64,000 bases of DNA, taken from NCBI GenBank assembly GCA_005765155.1, contig VCCP01000003.1:4588001-4652000 (forward strand), written 5' to 3'. How positions within the stretch are numbered: the first letter of the stretch is position 1; every line of letters starts with the position of its first letter. Below are positions 50,079 through 62,252 of the stretch, one piece after another. Source of the DNA: Zelopaecilomyces penicillatus (Eukaryota; Ascomycota; Sordariomycetes; Hypocreales; Pseudodiploosporaceae). Below the pieces are notes generated by a model, which ran no database searches, was not told the DNA's origin, and saw only the letters and a program-made list of their open reading frames with translations. A program made the translations under genes and the position numbers.

Positions 50079-53000
50079 CTAATCCCGAACGTTCAACGGC
50101 TCAATATTCCAGATCTCCTCAGCGTACTCATTGATACAACGATCACTGCTGAAAAATCCCATGCGCGCCACGGACGTGATGCACTTGGAGACCCACTCAT
50201 CTTGATTGCGGTAGGCCTCGTCAACGAGTTGGTGTGTCTCAATGTAGCTGTGGAAGTCGTCCGACACGAGATAGTAGTCTCCATGGTGCCTGACAGCGGC
50301 AATCATGGCGCTAAAGTCATTTGGTGTGCCAAATGTTCCCTTTTCAATTTCATTGAACACCTTTTCCAGATCCGGGTCAATGGAGTGAGATCCGTAGTTG
50401 TGGGCGTGGCGCAAGTCCTCTACATCCTCGGCCAGGTTACCAAACAGGAAGATGTTGTTTTCGCCAATTTCACGCGTAATCTCAATCTGTGGAGGTGAGA
50501 CATTGTGTTAGTCTTCAAATACAAATCCACCACATTATTCAAACATCCTCCAAAACTCACATTTGCACCATCGCATGTGCCGATGATGAGACCGCCATTG
50601 AGGACGAATTTCATGTTGCTGGTTCCCGAAGCCCTGGAGTGGAGTTAGCCAACTGCAATTTCCCATCGGACAGATGGGTAAATGTCAACTTACTCAGTTC
50701 CTGCTGTGGAAATATGCTCGCTAAGATCCGATGCAGGGCAAATGATCTCTGCCTTGCTGACATTGTAATCCTCGAGGAAGATTACCTTCAAAAGATCACC
50801 AATGTCTTCGTCTTGGTTGACGACTGAGCCCACAGCATTGATCAAGTGAATGATTTGCTTAGCCATCCAGTACCCAGGGGCCGCCTTGCCACCGAAAATA
50901 GCAACTCGGGCAAGCTGCTTCTTTCGGTCCTGAGGCTTCATCGCCTTCAAAGACAGATATCTATGGATTACTCCAAAGATGTTGAGTTGCTGTCGCTTGT
51001 ACTCATGGATTCGCTTCACTTGAACATCAAACAACGCTGAAGGGTTCACAGTCACTCCGGTTGTGGTCTTGATATGCTTAGCCAAGCGCACCTTGTTGGC
51101 GTACTTGATCTCAGCCCACTCTCGTCGGAACTCCTTGTTACTGGCATATTGTTCAAGTTGGTTCAAAGTTGTGAGGTCCTTCAGGAAGCCGTGGCCACCA
51201 CACTTTGAGGCAATGAGTTCAGACAAGCGCGGGTTGGCCTGATGCAACCAACGTCTGGGGGTGATACCATTTGTCACGTTGGTGAACTTGTCCGGGCCAT
51301 AGATCTCCACAAAATCCTTGAAGATTGTCGTTTTGATCAAATCGGAGTGCAGTTCGGCCACACCATTGACCTTGTGAGAACCGACGATAGCCAGGAAAGC
51401 CATTCTTACCATCTTAGGCTGGCCTTCTTCAATAATGGAGACCCTTCGGAGAATGTCCCTGTCATTCGGGAAAGCCTTCTCAACCTTTTGCAAGAAGTAC
51501 AGATTAATGTCGTAGATAATCTGCAGATGCCTGGGAAGCAGGTTCTGAACCAAACCAACAGGCCATTTCTCCAAAGCCTCTGGTAGAACAGTGTGATTGG
51601 TATAACCAAACTTTTGAGAAAATGTCAGTAACGGCGCCGCCCAGTTGCTTTTTTTTTTCTTCAGAATAATTGGTATTGTGCACTTACTGTGTTGGTTACA
51701 ATTTCCCACGCCGCGTCCCACTCAAGACCTTCTAAATCGGTCAGGATACGCTGCAATTCAACAATGGCGAGGGTTGGGTGGGTGTCATTGAGCTGAATGG
51801 CAACCTGGTCCGAAAACTCTGTCCAAGGCCGCTTAGACTTCTTGAAGCGACGAATAATATCGTAGAGGGATGCGGCCACCCAGAAGTACTGCTGTTTTAG
51901 ACGCAACTCCTTACCCCTCTCTAGATTGTCATTTGGATACAGTACAGCGCTAATAGTCTCGGCACGCTGCTGTTCGGCGACAGAACTCTCATAGTCGCCA
52001 TTGTTGAACTTTTGGAAATCGAACTCGCCTCCAGAGGCTTTGCTGGACCAGAGTCGTAGGTTGTTGGTCGTTGGTGTATCATAACCAGGAATTGGTACAT
52101 CATAGGCAACGGCTTGCACAATCTCGCCGCCTTCCCAGATGACTTCTGTCTTTCCATCGGCGTTTGCATTCTTGCGGACGTTGCCATAAAATTGGATCTA
52201 ACCATCTTTTAGCCTTTTTTTTTTTGTCGAGTCAAACTAAGGGGGCAGAGCAATTATCATCTTACATCAACAGTGACATCGTGACGAGGGAACTCCCAGG
52301 GGTTAAAGTCTAACCAATAGTCAGGGACTTCAACCTGGTATCCATCAATAATCTCTTGCTTGAAGATGCCATATCTGTAACGTAAGCCATAGCCCCAAGC
52401 TGGGTAGTTGAGAGAAGCCAAGCTGTCAAGGAAGCAAGCAGCAAGACGACCCAAGCCACCATTTCCGAGAGCTGCATCGTGTTCTTGGCCAATGATATCC
52501 TCAATTCTGAATCCAAGCTCAGTGAGGCCGGCTGGGTTCTCCATAGTAAGTACGCGGGCCATCAGGGAAATACGAGCTATTGTCTTGTTCATAACTCACA
52601 TTTAGCAACATCCCGGAGTCCCACATTCAACATGGCATTATCCAAAGCTCTGCCCATCAAAAACTCCAGACTGAGATAATACACCCGCTTGGTATCACGG
52701 AAGGTTTGACGCTGCTGGGTCTTATTCCAATCGGTAATAAGGCGGTCACGGAAAGCAAGACTTGTAGCTGAGTATGCTGCAGTCTCGTCGCAGTTGAACA
52801 TGCTACGGGCAAGTGTGGTCTCGACATGGCGAATGACCTCCTTCTCGAAGCCATCCGTGTCTTTGAAGCCTGCCGGCTGGTTTCGCGTCCAGGCTTCACG
52901 CTGGGGCTCGGGAATTGAAGCTATGATCCAGGAAGGCTGTAGTTAGCACCCGATTGAAGGAATGCTACGGGGGGCTGCAGCGATGTTTTATGCAAGAAGC

Positions 53001-53358
53001 CTGCATGCACAGGGTAATTGATCTGATGTGGTATGGCCTCGCTGCACCTTACTTGCAGCCATTGCATCATGAACCCCGCAGTCCCAAACGGGAGCTGGCG
53101 AAGAACAAGGAAGCCCCGGGCTGGAGAAGATTCGCAGACCTCTGGCAAAAGGGACAATTGCTAGTTCAAAAGCAGAAGAAGGAAAATGACAAAAAACACA
53201 CCTTCGACGCTCTTGATCTCGCCGGCACCAAAGCCAGTGAATGTCCTCTTGTGCTTGGGCCGGGAGATGCCAGCCGGACCGACAGCGCCCTGGATGTCCA
53301 CAATGGGAGCTCCAGTGGAGGGGCGACGCTCCCGAGTGGGCAATCGTTGCTCGGACAT
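50079..53358 (-). CDS. GPH1: Glycogen phosphorylase
   Basis: Seven exons: 53358-53202, 52920-52600, 52531-52266, 52197-51688, 51610-50694, 50633-50561 and 50486-50079, giving 883 residues, close to the yeast enzyme. Landmarks: KRVYYLSLEFLMGRAL, EQ/GQEHDAALGNGGLGRLAACF, QLNDTHPTLAIVEL, FGYTNHTVLPEALEKWPV, KRIHEYKRQQLN, then EASGTSNMKF with the pyridoxal-phosphate lysine at Lys732, and the C-terminal CDGANIEITREIGE. It cleaves glycogen to glucose-1-phosphate. The N-terminal tail contains RRPS (Arg11-Ser14), a PKA-type consensus, and RTFTGF, the type of phosphoregulated tail known in yeast. Two junctions use less usual acceptors (CCCAG within coding-like sequence at 52532-52534, and AAAAG at 51611-51613) but are fixed by family similarity. 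An AGGGG stress-element core lies about 210 bp upstream. Confidence 0.96.
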
Positions 53359-55330
53359 GTTGGAATTGCAATTGTCGTCGTCCCAGCTTTGTAGACGCCT
53401 GTAGATTAGGCTGGATTGAGCAAATGAACGGAGCAAGGCGTCTTCAAAGGACGATTGATTTTCTCACAACCGATCAGAGGAAGAAGAACCGGGAGATGCA
53501 GAGGAAACCTCTCACCAGCGGACCTGCCCAAGTACTTAAAGCTCTGGTGGGGGCAGCCTTCGGGGAGGGGTTGCGGGGTTTCGAAGCTTGGAGCTGATAA
53601 CGGCAGGCACTGGGTGATACACCGAACTGTCTGTCATCAATTACCTTTACCCACCATGATCGACCTACCATGCACTTGATATTATCGGTAATCAGCCACT
53701 GCTACACCTAATGCATTCGAAGCAAGCTCAGTAAATGCTACTGGCCAGCCACCGACAACCACCTCAGTCAGTATTCGTATTCTCCAGCTGCATTCTCCAG
53801 CAACACCTCAAGTCCATCTTCAGTAGAACGGTGAGTCTATGCCTATCAAGGGCGACACAGTCGGTATCTAGCAGATGCACAGAAGGGCGAGACGGGAATG
53901 CTGAGCAACCAGGAAGCTGTGAGACAGCGGCTCACCGTGCTGCATGTGCTCCATCGCTGGTGGAGGCAAGGGAGGCCAGTCAGTGTCCCGCAGCCCTAGC
54001 TTGCCTGCACTTGGTTCAAAACAGCCTAGAAGCTCAGCGAGTGGTAGTGGGTCAGGTAAGGAGGCACTGAACGTAGTGAAGACGGAATCGAGCTTTCGAC
54101 TGATGCATTTCACATGCTCGGAAAGCGACTGACAAGAGACGGCACTTGTCATCTATATCAACATCTTGATGTGCTATTTTATTACATGATTCCAGAGTTG
54201 TGTTTGTATCTCACTGCCCAGATAATCTCCAGCCATTAATACCACGTATGCACTTCTTGTTTGGTTCTCAGCGGCCTAAAGAGTCAGACGGGTGAACCGG
54301 GACTCATTAATCGTGGTTGTTCTCCACAGAATCAAGAGGCTTCGCGGGGCTGGGGTTGCCTGTCCCTTGACCAACAAATGCCGTCAAGGGCGTACAATCC
54401 AAACCTACGAGAAACTTATTGCCCTTTTCTCGCCTCTTCTTCGTATGACAATACGCTAGAGCTATGACCCGATGATCTGTGCGTGAGAAGTTAGTAGTAT
54501 TAAGGCTTGAAGAATCATGCACAGTCAAGGTAATCCCAGGTTGGGGCTGTTGAGGCGGTTACAGTCACAGCAGGAGTAATATATCCCTAGCATTCCTGGT
54601 AGTTGTCTGCCCACGTTATCTAGGTACCTACACATATAACAGCACTGTGTCTCTTCAGCTGAAGTCATCATACCTGCATACAGGGCCAGGGCTGCTCTCG
54701 TTCTAAAAAATTTGGATACTCACCACAAATCTTTGATGATGAAGGTTGACGAAACAAGCCTCTCAAATTGAGTAGCCTAATTGCCCGAAATGACAAGAAG
54801 TAGCTGGGATTGCAAGAACAAAATTCATGTACATTCCGTGCTTGCAGAGGTACTGTAAATCATCCGGATTAAAATTGCTAACGCTCTGTGACGTCTTTTT
54901 CCAGCGCGGGCCATGATGAGATTTCAGCACAACAAGAAATTGAAATGGATGATATTCCATGTTGAATACCTAGAACCTACTTATGACAACCATCGTGGCC
55001 CCCTGAGGAGTTGGTACCTTGCTTGCGTTGCATGTGGGGTCGATCTCATCCATCACACCAGCCACAACTAGCAATCTAATCGGGCTAAGCTGCCACGGTG
55101 GCAATGGTTGGTAACAATACGAATTAGAGTGACTGAGCCTCAACCCCAGATTTGTCATCTCTCCCCTAAGCATCCGAATCGCCAGCCAGTCGTTAGCACA
55201 TTCGTTGCCATATTAAGAGTTGTCTTGTGCGACCTGCAATGTCCCGCGTGGCATCCGGGTAACATATCACTGCGAAGCCACGCAGACCAGTCCGACTTAT
55301 TCATTCATCTCCCGTTCACCATTGATCACG
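53359..55330. other. 2 kb divergent spacer, glycogen phosphorylase / GPI8
   Basis: Both promoters lie here. No gene is supported. AGGGG at 53566-53570 and a TAGGTACCTAC word near 54622 are the only notable short motifs. Confidence 0.5.
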
Positions 55331-56563
55331 ATGAAGCTCTCCAACTTTCGCCTTCAGGTTATGGTGGCCTCCGCTTTGCTGGCTGGAGTCGGCGTCGCAG
55401 AGCACACGAGCAACTGGGCTGTCCTCGTGGCAACGTCGCGTTTCTGGTTCAACTATCGACATCTCGCCAATGTCCTTTCCATGTACCGAACGGTAAAGCG
55501 CCTTGGGATTCCCGACTCGCAAATCATCCTCATGCTCCCGGATGACATGGCCTGCAACCCTCGAAACGCCTTTCCAGGCACAGTCTACAGCAACTCTGAC
55601 CGAGCTGTGGACTTGTACGGCGACAATATCGAAGTTGACTATCGTGGTTACGAAGTCACTGTGGAAAATTTTATCCGCCTCCTCACCGACCGCGTAGGCG
55701 CCGAAACGCCGCGAAGCAAACGACTCCTCACAGATGATCGAAGCAACATTTTGGTCTATATGACAGGGCATGGAGGCAATGAGTTTTTGAAGTTTCAGGA
55801 TGCTGAAGAGATTGGCGCATTCGATCTTGCTGACGCTTTTGAGGAAATGTGGGAGAAGAAGAGGTACGTTTATCAGCTCCGCCCATGTGGATTCTTCTAA
55901 CATGTTCTCCTTGCTGATTATATATATAGATACCATGAGATTCTGTTCATGATCGATACCTGTCAAGCAAACACCATGTACAGTAGACTCTACTCCCCAA
56001 ACATCATCGCCACCGGATCTTCCGAGCTCGACCAATCTTCCTATTCTCACCATGCCGATAACGACGTTGGTGTTGCCGTCATTGACCGATTCACCTACTA
56101 CAATCTGGAGTTCTTAGAGTCTCATGTGCGAGATTTAAGTAGCAAAAAGACTGTTGGAGAGCTTTTCGAAAGCTACGACTACGAGAAGATACATTCCAAC
56201 CCTGGAGTTCGATATGATTTGTTCCCTGGCGGGTCTGATGCGGCCCGGAGTCGTCTCATCACCGATTTCTTTGGTAATGTCCAAAACGTCGAAGTGGACA
56301 AGGTGAAGGACCTGGCTCTGGAGGAGGAGCTTCTTGGTCTAAGCAAGACCATTGCTTCTCTTCGGCAGAAGGAAGCTGAGGAGGCAGCGTCTTACAAGAA
56401 TACCACATCCGTGCCAGCCAGTGCGCCTACGGAGACACCCAAAAAGGTTCAAGGCGCCATGGCTCTCACAGACGATAACTGGTGGACGAAGAAAATTGTC
56501 GGAGCGTCTGCTCTTGCAGGGTGCGCTTTGATATGGGGTGTAGGCACACTCTTGGAAGTATGA
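55331..56563 (+). CDS. GPI8: GPI transamidase catalytic subunit (Gpi8/PIG-K)
   Basis: Two exons, 55331-55863 and 55930-56563, giving 388 residues. A signal peptide (MKLSNFRLQVMVASALLAGVGVAE) is followed by the C13-type cysteine protease domain: NWAVLVATSRFWFNYRHLAN, LPDDMACNPRN, then YMTGHGG with catalytic His147 and IDTCQA with catalytic Cys189 just after the splice. A C-terminal hydrophobic segment (VGASALAGCALIWGVGTLL) is the membrane anchor on the ER. The enzyme cuts the GPI signal from precursor proteins and joins them to the lipid anchor, in a complex with Gaa1, Gpi16 and others. The open frame extends upstream to 55220, but the signal peptide makes 55331 the start. Confidence 0.97.
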
Positions 56564-57232
56564 GTCGGAAAATAAGAGCCCGCTTAGCCTTGGCCCAGTT
56601 ATTGGAAGGCATGTCACAGATCAGACCTCGGTGTAATAATAAGGCACAGGTCTAGCTTAGACCAAATCTGAGCGACCCTGCAGGCAGCATTAACAGGCGA
56701 CACCCCGAGTCTCTTTTGGAAAGAGGTGCCAGGCGTTTTTAAAAGCATATCATCTACGTTTTGTTGACCAAGTACCTTTTTTTTATGTCAAGGTACCACT
56801 CTACAATGCGGAAGATGCTCACTAGATATAAGCCAAGCAAAATCTTCAATCGCTAACTTTTGGGGGGGATAAAGGTATTGCGAAAGGATTTATGAATATC
56901 TAAGGCTCCAGTAGTTTATGAATAACGTCAATCTGTTACAGATATCTGTATTTACTAGTTGATATTTGAAAACATATCTAAAACGGAGAATGAAGGGGGT
57001 TGTAGGAGTGCCTCCACCACCAATACTTAGTCAGCACACTTCTATCGCGAATATAAACATTTGATCCACTCATTCAATTCATACAATCGAAACTTGCACA
57101 CAAGGTGCGATTGTTGCTCTACCTTGCTTCCCCCCCAATTTGAATTACAAACTCTTTTAGATGGCTTAATACTAGAGGACAAGGCTCAAGGCGCCGATAC
57201 GTCCTGACTGCTACCTAGCAAAGTAAGCGACA
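56564..57232. other. Spacer between GPI8 and the TFIIIC subunit gene
   Basis: About 670 bp, AT-rich in the middle, with the GPI8 3' end and the TFIIIC-gene promoter. No gene seen. Confidence 0.5.
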
Positions 57233-59861
57233 ATGGATCGATTCAAGGTGAGATGAAGCAACGGTTCTATCTCACATATACGGCCAAGTCAGGGAAGCAG
57301 ATTGTGGACTCAGTCAATTCTAATGTGTAACTTCTCATGCCTTGATATTGTTTTTTCCTTCTCCATATTCTTAAGAGAGAGAAAACGTTGAACAAGCTTT
57401 GTAATGCCTTTCGAGGAGCGCAATAGGGTTGATTTACAATAACTGTTCTCTCAACGCTAACCATGCTCGTTTCATACTCAGGCCCGCCCCTTGGAGTCTT
57501 TGCAGTTGACATCTCGACCGCTGTCACCACATGCTCTAGCGTGGTCGTGCGACGCAGAGCTTGCCGTCGCCACCGCTGACTGCATCTATGTGTTCCTGCC
57601 AGAGTATCTATCCGGGCGTGAGGGCGAAACAGCCGAAGATGCGACGCGCCGTCAGTTCGCACTCTCTATGCAACCCTCTGCGATCCTCCAGCCGAGTCAG
57701 GGCATCAACACACAGCTATTTGCCCAAGCTGGTATCCCGTTTCCGCAACTTGTTGCTGGCGAGGACGCCACGTTCCGAGGCGTCGGCGGCGGAGCATTGA
57801 CTGGCTCGGGTGCCGCTCTCGGCCAAGTTATCAGGGTAGAATGGTCACCAAACGGCTTGGGATCTAACCTGCGTCCCGTGTTGCTAGCCTTGACGACCAC
57901 GGGAGCGCTCGTCGCGTTTGGGGAGCATAATAACCATGGGTCTACCATGACATTGAACATGCGGACGCGCGGCTTCAAGAACTGGAAGATGCTCTGGGGC
58001 CTGGGGGCCAAACTGGCCGTGCCTGACAAGAGATGCGAAGGTGGAGTCCGGAGGATGAACGAGCGTATCGTGTCTTTCTCGTGGGCCAAGGAGATAGCAT
58101 CAGGCAAGGCTCTATTGGCATATACAAACGATGCGGGAGAGATTGTGGTGATGAGCATCCAGTACTTCTCTCGTCAACAAGACTCACAATCTGCATCTGA
58201 AGAAGAAAGGGTCTGGGACATTCGCCAGCTTGCCCGGTTCTATGGGAAAGGCCCTCACGAGGTACTTTACCACTATCAACCAACTATACCACTGCTCAAA
58301 CACTGATAATCTTGCGATCAGATAATGGATCCACTAGATCCCGACTTCATCCCACATGGAAGCATATTTTCATTAAAATGGAGCCCCTGGTTGGTCTCCG
58401 ACAGCTCACGAACCGCAACCTTGGCATACACTGCAAGCAACCACGTCGGTTTCCGGAAAATCACCCTCACAGATGATTGGCAAAATGGTCAGCGCCCTAA
58501 ACTTACTGTTGAACGGTATGACACGACCACTGTTTGTGTATCTCTCTCTGCGGACGCATTTATCGAGTGGGAAGATGTTGTAAGTCCATATATATATATA
58601 TCTTTGTCTTCGCCATTTTGTTGAATTTAGGTTTTCATACGGAATTTTTCACAGATATGGCCTGAAGATGGTGCCCAGATGGCTCGGGGAATCATAGCAA
58701 CTCCTTTCACTGTCAAGCCGTTCCAAGTTGCCCTCGATGGCCCTCTCAGTCCTCCACTAAGCAAGCATTCTGCACGAGAATGCTCTGCCTTGTATGCGGC
58801 AGAAGATGATTCATCGACAAATCCAATCACAGGTCAGTAACTATCCATTCAGTCCTCCCCGTCTCTTTCTTTCCCCAAAAGGAGCGTCAACTAAACGAAA
58901 TCTACTCTCGATATTATCAGGCATTATTGTTCATCATCCCGATCGGGGACACAAACCCTCCGTGCCTTGGTACTCCCTAGTCAGGTTATCCGCCACAGCT
59001 AAAAACTTAGACTGGTTCCAAACAACTCTACCCGAGGAAGTCGCACCTTTCCCCCAATGGGCCGAGACCATCAGCGAACAAGCCGCCCGCCTCGTTTCCC
59101 GTGCCACCGCTCTCGACGGCGTAGACTCTGACGACGAATCCGAGTCTGAGTCGGACCATGACCCGGACATAGAGATGGACAAGGACAATAATGAGCCTGC
59201 CATCCAGGTCCACCCGCACCGCTTTCGGTTCTGGGGCTTGGCATCTTCGCCAGGAGATCGCTGCACCGCTGTGCTGGCAACAAAACACAGCACCCAACAC
59301 CCCGATCGACGCGGCCTGTCAACCATTCACTTTGGGTGGCAGATATCCGCAGAGGAGGGCGAGCCGCAACCGCGGCCCATTTCCCGGCATCTTACGACAG
59401 AGGGCCGAGCCTGGGAATGGATGTATGGCCTGGGTGACGTGGTACCGGGCACGGCATCGGACAAACAGACAGCTACCACTTTCCGGCATAGTCCATTGCG
59501 AGATTTTTTCAAGGAGGTGGCTCTGAATCCAACTTGCGTCTTTTGTGACACCAAAATGCGTCTTGTGGATAATAACGCCGTATGTGAAAATGAACATGCA
59601 TTTGGTACGTTATTAACATGCTAAAAAGCTACAACTTACCATATCTTATGTCTTCTAATCTCGTATTTAGCCACTTGTGCCGCAAGCGGGATCGCAATCA
59701 TGGCACCAGGTATATCACAGGTGTGTGGGGTGTGCAAATCACGTTGCCTCAAGGTTTCCGAGCTCAAGAAACTAGCCCAGGAGCTTTTGGGGGCATCCTC
59801 AACTGTAGCAGGGTTATTAGGTGAAGCGTGTGGTTCTTGTGGGGGGAAATTCGTTGCATGA
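57233..59861 (+). CDS. RNA polymerase III factor TFIIIC subunit with zf-TFIIIC domain
   Basis: Six exons: 57233-57247 (only five codons, MDRFK), 57482-58261, 58322-58579, 58655-58832, 58921-59604 and 59671-59861, giving 701 residues. The N-terminal two thirds read as a WD40-like beta-propeller (RPLSPHALAWSCDAELAVAT, VIRVEWSPNG, FSLKWSPWL), typical of the 90 kDa TFIIIC N-terminal domain. An acidic loop (DSDDESESESDHD) follows. The C-terminus holds a cysteine-rich module: CVFCDTKM, the spliced CAASG, CGVCKSRCL and CGSCGGKF. This is the putative zinc finger of TFIIIC (zf-TFIIIC family), which in yeast and human subunits links tau-B to the initiation factors. Nuclear role in tRNA and 5S gene transcription is by family. 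The very short first exon is supported by an in-frame GTGAGA donor and a CTCAG acceptor. Confidence 0.85.
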
Positions 59862-60138
59862 GACGGTAATGTTCGTCAAGGAGAATCATGCAGTCACCAT
59901 TGCACGATATTAATAGGTTGTATTAAGAAGTTTACCAAGCTTCATATCTAAAGAAGCTGCATACAGTGGCTAAATCTTTCCCCACTTTCACTCAAATGCA
60001 CAATTTGTTGGTATGTACCAAGTTCACTACCAAATATCCGGTTGATCTGTGACATATGAGACAATACCTGAGGTGTCATTGTCATACCATCTCTACCAGC
60101 GCATCGCTTCTCGTTTTATGTGTTTTGTTCCCTTCACT

Positions 60139-60886
60139 CTAGAGATTGGGGCTCTTCATCCCTAGATGTCGACCACATATGAGGCGCCCGTCAATCGGTC
60201 TAATGGAATTGTGGTCTTTTACTATATCGGAGGAGTCAGACTTGTTTCTCAAGACATGGTGGGCCAATCTGAGGACAACTTGACTTACATAACTCTCCCA
60301 TCTGCAGGAATGTAAACTGTGGAATGCTGTACTGGTCTAGACAGTTGCACTTGAGACCAAGGGCACTCTCACCAACTCCTGGGCTGCTCATTGTGCATGG
60401 CCTGCAGGACTCATCAAAGTTACCCCTGAACAAGGCACGGTCAGCTTTTTTTCAGCACTCATATACTAGAGCGTCAAATGCAAGCAAAACCCACTTGGCA
60501 TGGTATACAAGCTTCCCATCATCATTCGCTATGCAATCATTCAAGTTCAAGCTTGTGTCCCACCACTGGCCTACATTGTCGATGCATCGAGCTTCCAGAG
60601 TTGAGCTGCCAACCTTGCCATCGCCACCCAGCCTCACATCCTTGCAACGGCCTCCGAACACACCAGCATACTTGAGCACAAAGAAAGGCGGTGTGTTGTT
60701 TCGCATCATATGGTTAAAGCCAGGCAGTCGAGCTGGCGTGGGAAAGTGTTGGATAACTGTTGGGCTGTTGTGAGCGTTATCTTCAATGTAGAGTGCATGG
60801 GGCATGAGATGGGGTGCCGCAGAGACGAATCGCAGGCCTATCGCCAGAATTGATAGCAGAACTATGAATGGACGCATCATGATCAT
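60139..60886 (-). CDS. Small secreted CVNH-domain (cyanovirin-N homology) protein
   Basis: Three exons: 60886-60495, 60425-60289 and 60221-60139, giving 203 residues. A signal peptide (IVLLSILAIGLRFVSA) is followed by a short proregion and a CVNH fold. The first repeat reads GGRCKDVRLGG, STLEARCIDN, SLNLNDCIANDDGKLVY and, across the splice, GNFDESCRPCTM. The second repeat is looser: LKCNCLDQYSIPQFTF and, after the last splice, IRPIDGRLICG. CVNH domains are sugar-binding lectins found in many ascomycetes, often secreted. The last exon is the least certain: without its splice the frame runs to a stop near 60236 with an unlikely Cys/Pro tail. The start at 60886 could instead be either of two ATGs 6 or 9 bases downstream. 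Confidence 0.78.
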
Positions 60887-62252
60887 GGTCGATCGACATT
60901 GGCTGAAGCAAATCAGACCAGGCCGAGAGACACAAGAAGAGGGTTTGCCGATTCGTCAGGTAATGTGACGCTCAGAACGGAAGCGGACGGTGTTGAAAGT
61001 AGAAACGCTGGAAGTAAAAGACTGAATCTAAGATGTAGAGAGGGAAAGTAAAGATATGAGGAAGGCTGTTTGTATGATGACTTCGGCTAGCTGCAAACTC
61101 CACTACACCGAAAAGATGCCCCTTCCTCACATCCAACTGAGGTTCCTGGATTAGGCGATACCAAACAGGCCAGCTGCTGATTGAAAGGAAAGAAGAGGAA
61201 GAGGACGGCTGCACGATTTGAAACGGAAATGAACGGGACCTTGGACCAGATGAACTTGACGAAAACGTTGCAGCAGGCAGACTTGAATCACCGAGGGGAC
61301 AATGTGACAATGTGACAATGTGACAATAGTTATTCAAGCGAGGTCTTCGAGACTGCTTAGTTGTCATTGGTCATCAATGCCTGCACTTGCCCATTGTTTG
61401 TGCAGCTGCTCGTAGCCTTCTGGCAGCTGGCTCGCCTCCTCGATCAGTCTCCATCCGTCGACACGGCTGCTTCCACGTGAGTTGTACCTTGTCAAGCCAA
61501 ATGACCATCCTTTTTCTGGAAGCTGGTGGGTGTAAGTAATGGACAGATTTGTTCATCACATAAGAGAATTCGCTGAGAGTTTATCATAATTATGGAGATG
61601 GTAAACCATCGCATCTTCATTTATAACTTTAGGTCTTATATAATGCTGCATTGCCCGCTCCTCTCTATTGGAGATGGCGGCCAACGTGAGCGTTGTCCAG
61701 ATGCCTTTCTAATAAAAAGCTTCGACTAGGTAGTTAACTATAGGTACTCTGTCCCACCAGAGGGAGATCAACTCGATGAAATGCACATTAGCCACCAAGG
61801 CGCTGCTCCCGCTTTCCCCAGCTGTCTTGTAGCGACAGGCAGCGTCTATGTATGACCGAACCCACTTTGGCCCTTCAAAAGAACCCGGGTCAAGTAGTGT
61901 CCGTCGCACAAAGTTGCCGTTTTGCTACCAGAGCGGCTGGCTTCTCCATCCTCCGGAAAGGTATATAAACAATCAAAACAGAACGCCGAAATCGGCTGCC
62001 AAAAAAATGGACTTAGAGCTTGATAAGAAGACAAAGGCTCAAAATATCGCATTCCCAATTGTCAAATAGGATTTCTAGAGCACGCGCTGTCTGTCGTGCT
62101 CGTATCCTGCTCTCAAAATGTCTCAAAACGCCAATCCCTTCACTTTTACCCAGATATGACCCATACTCCGAAAGCTTGCAAAGAATGCCCCAAGATGCTA
62201 CATGAAGGAAGATAAGAGCAACAAACGATTAATTGCTCGGTGGCGTCCCTGC
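60887..62252. other. Spacer with a short octamer tandem repeat
   Basis: 1.37 kb between two same-strand genes; no gene is supported. It contains the GACAATGT tandem repeat at 61298-61327. Confidence 0.5.
61298..61327. repeat. Tandem octamer GACAATGT, 3.75 copies
   Basis: Three exact copies of GACAATGT followed by GACAAT. It lies about 410 bp upstream of the CVNH start. Confidence 0.9.

Noticed and set aside
10302..53358. A functional cluster linking G-alpha, Hog1 and glycogen phosphorylase
   Set aside because: They lie far apart with unrelated housekeeping genes between them; shared stress or cAMP themes do not show a linked system.
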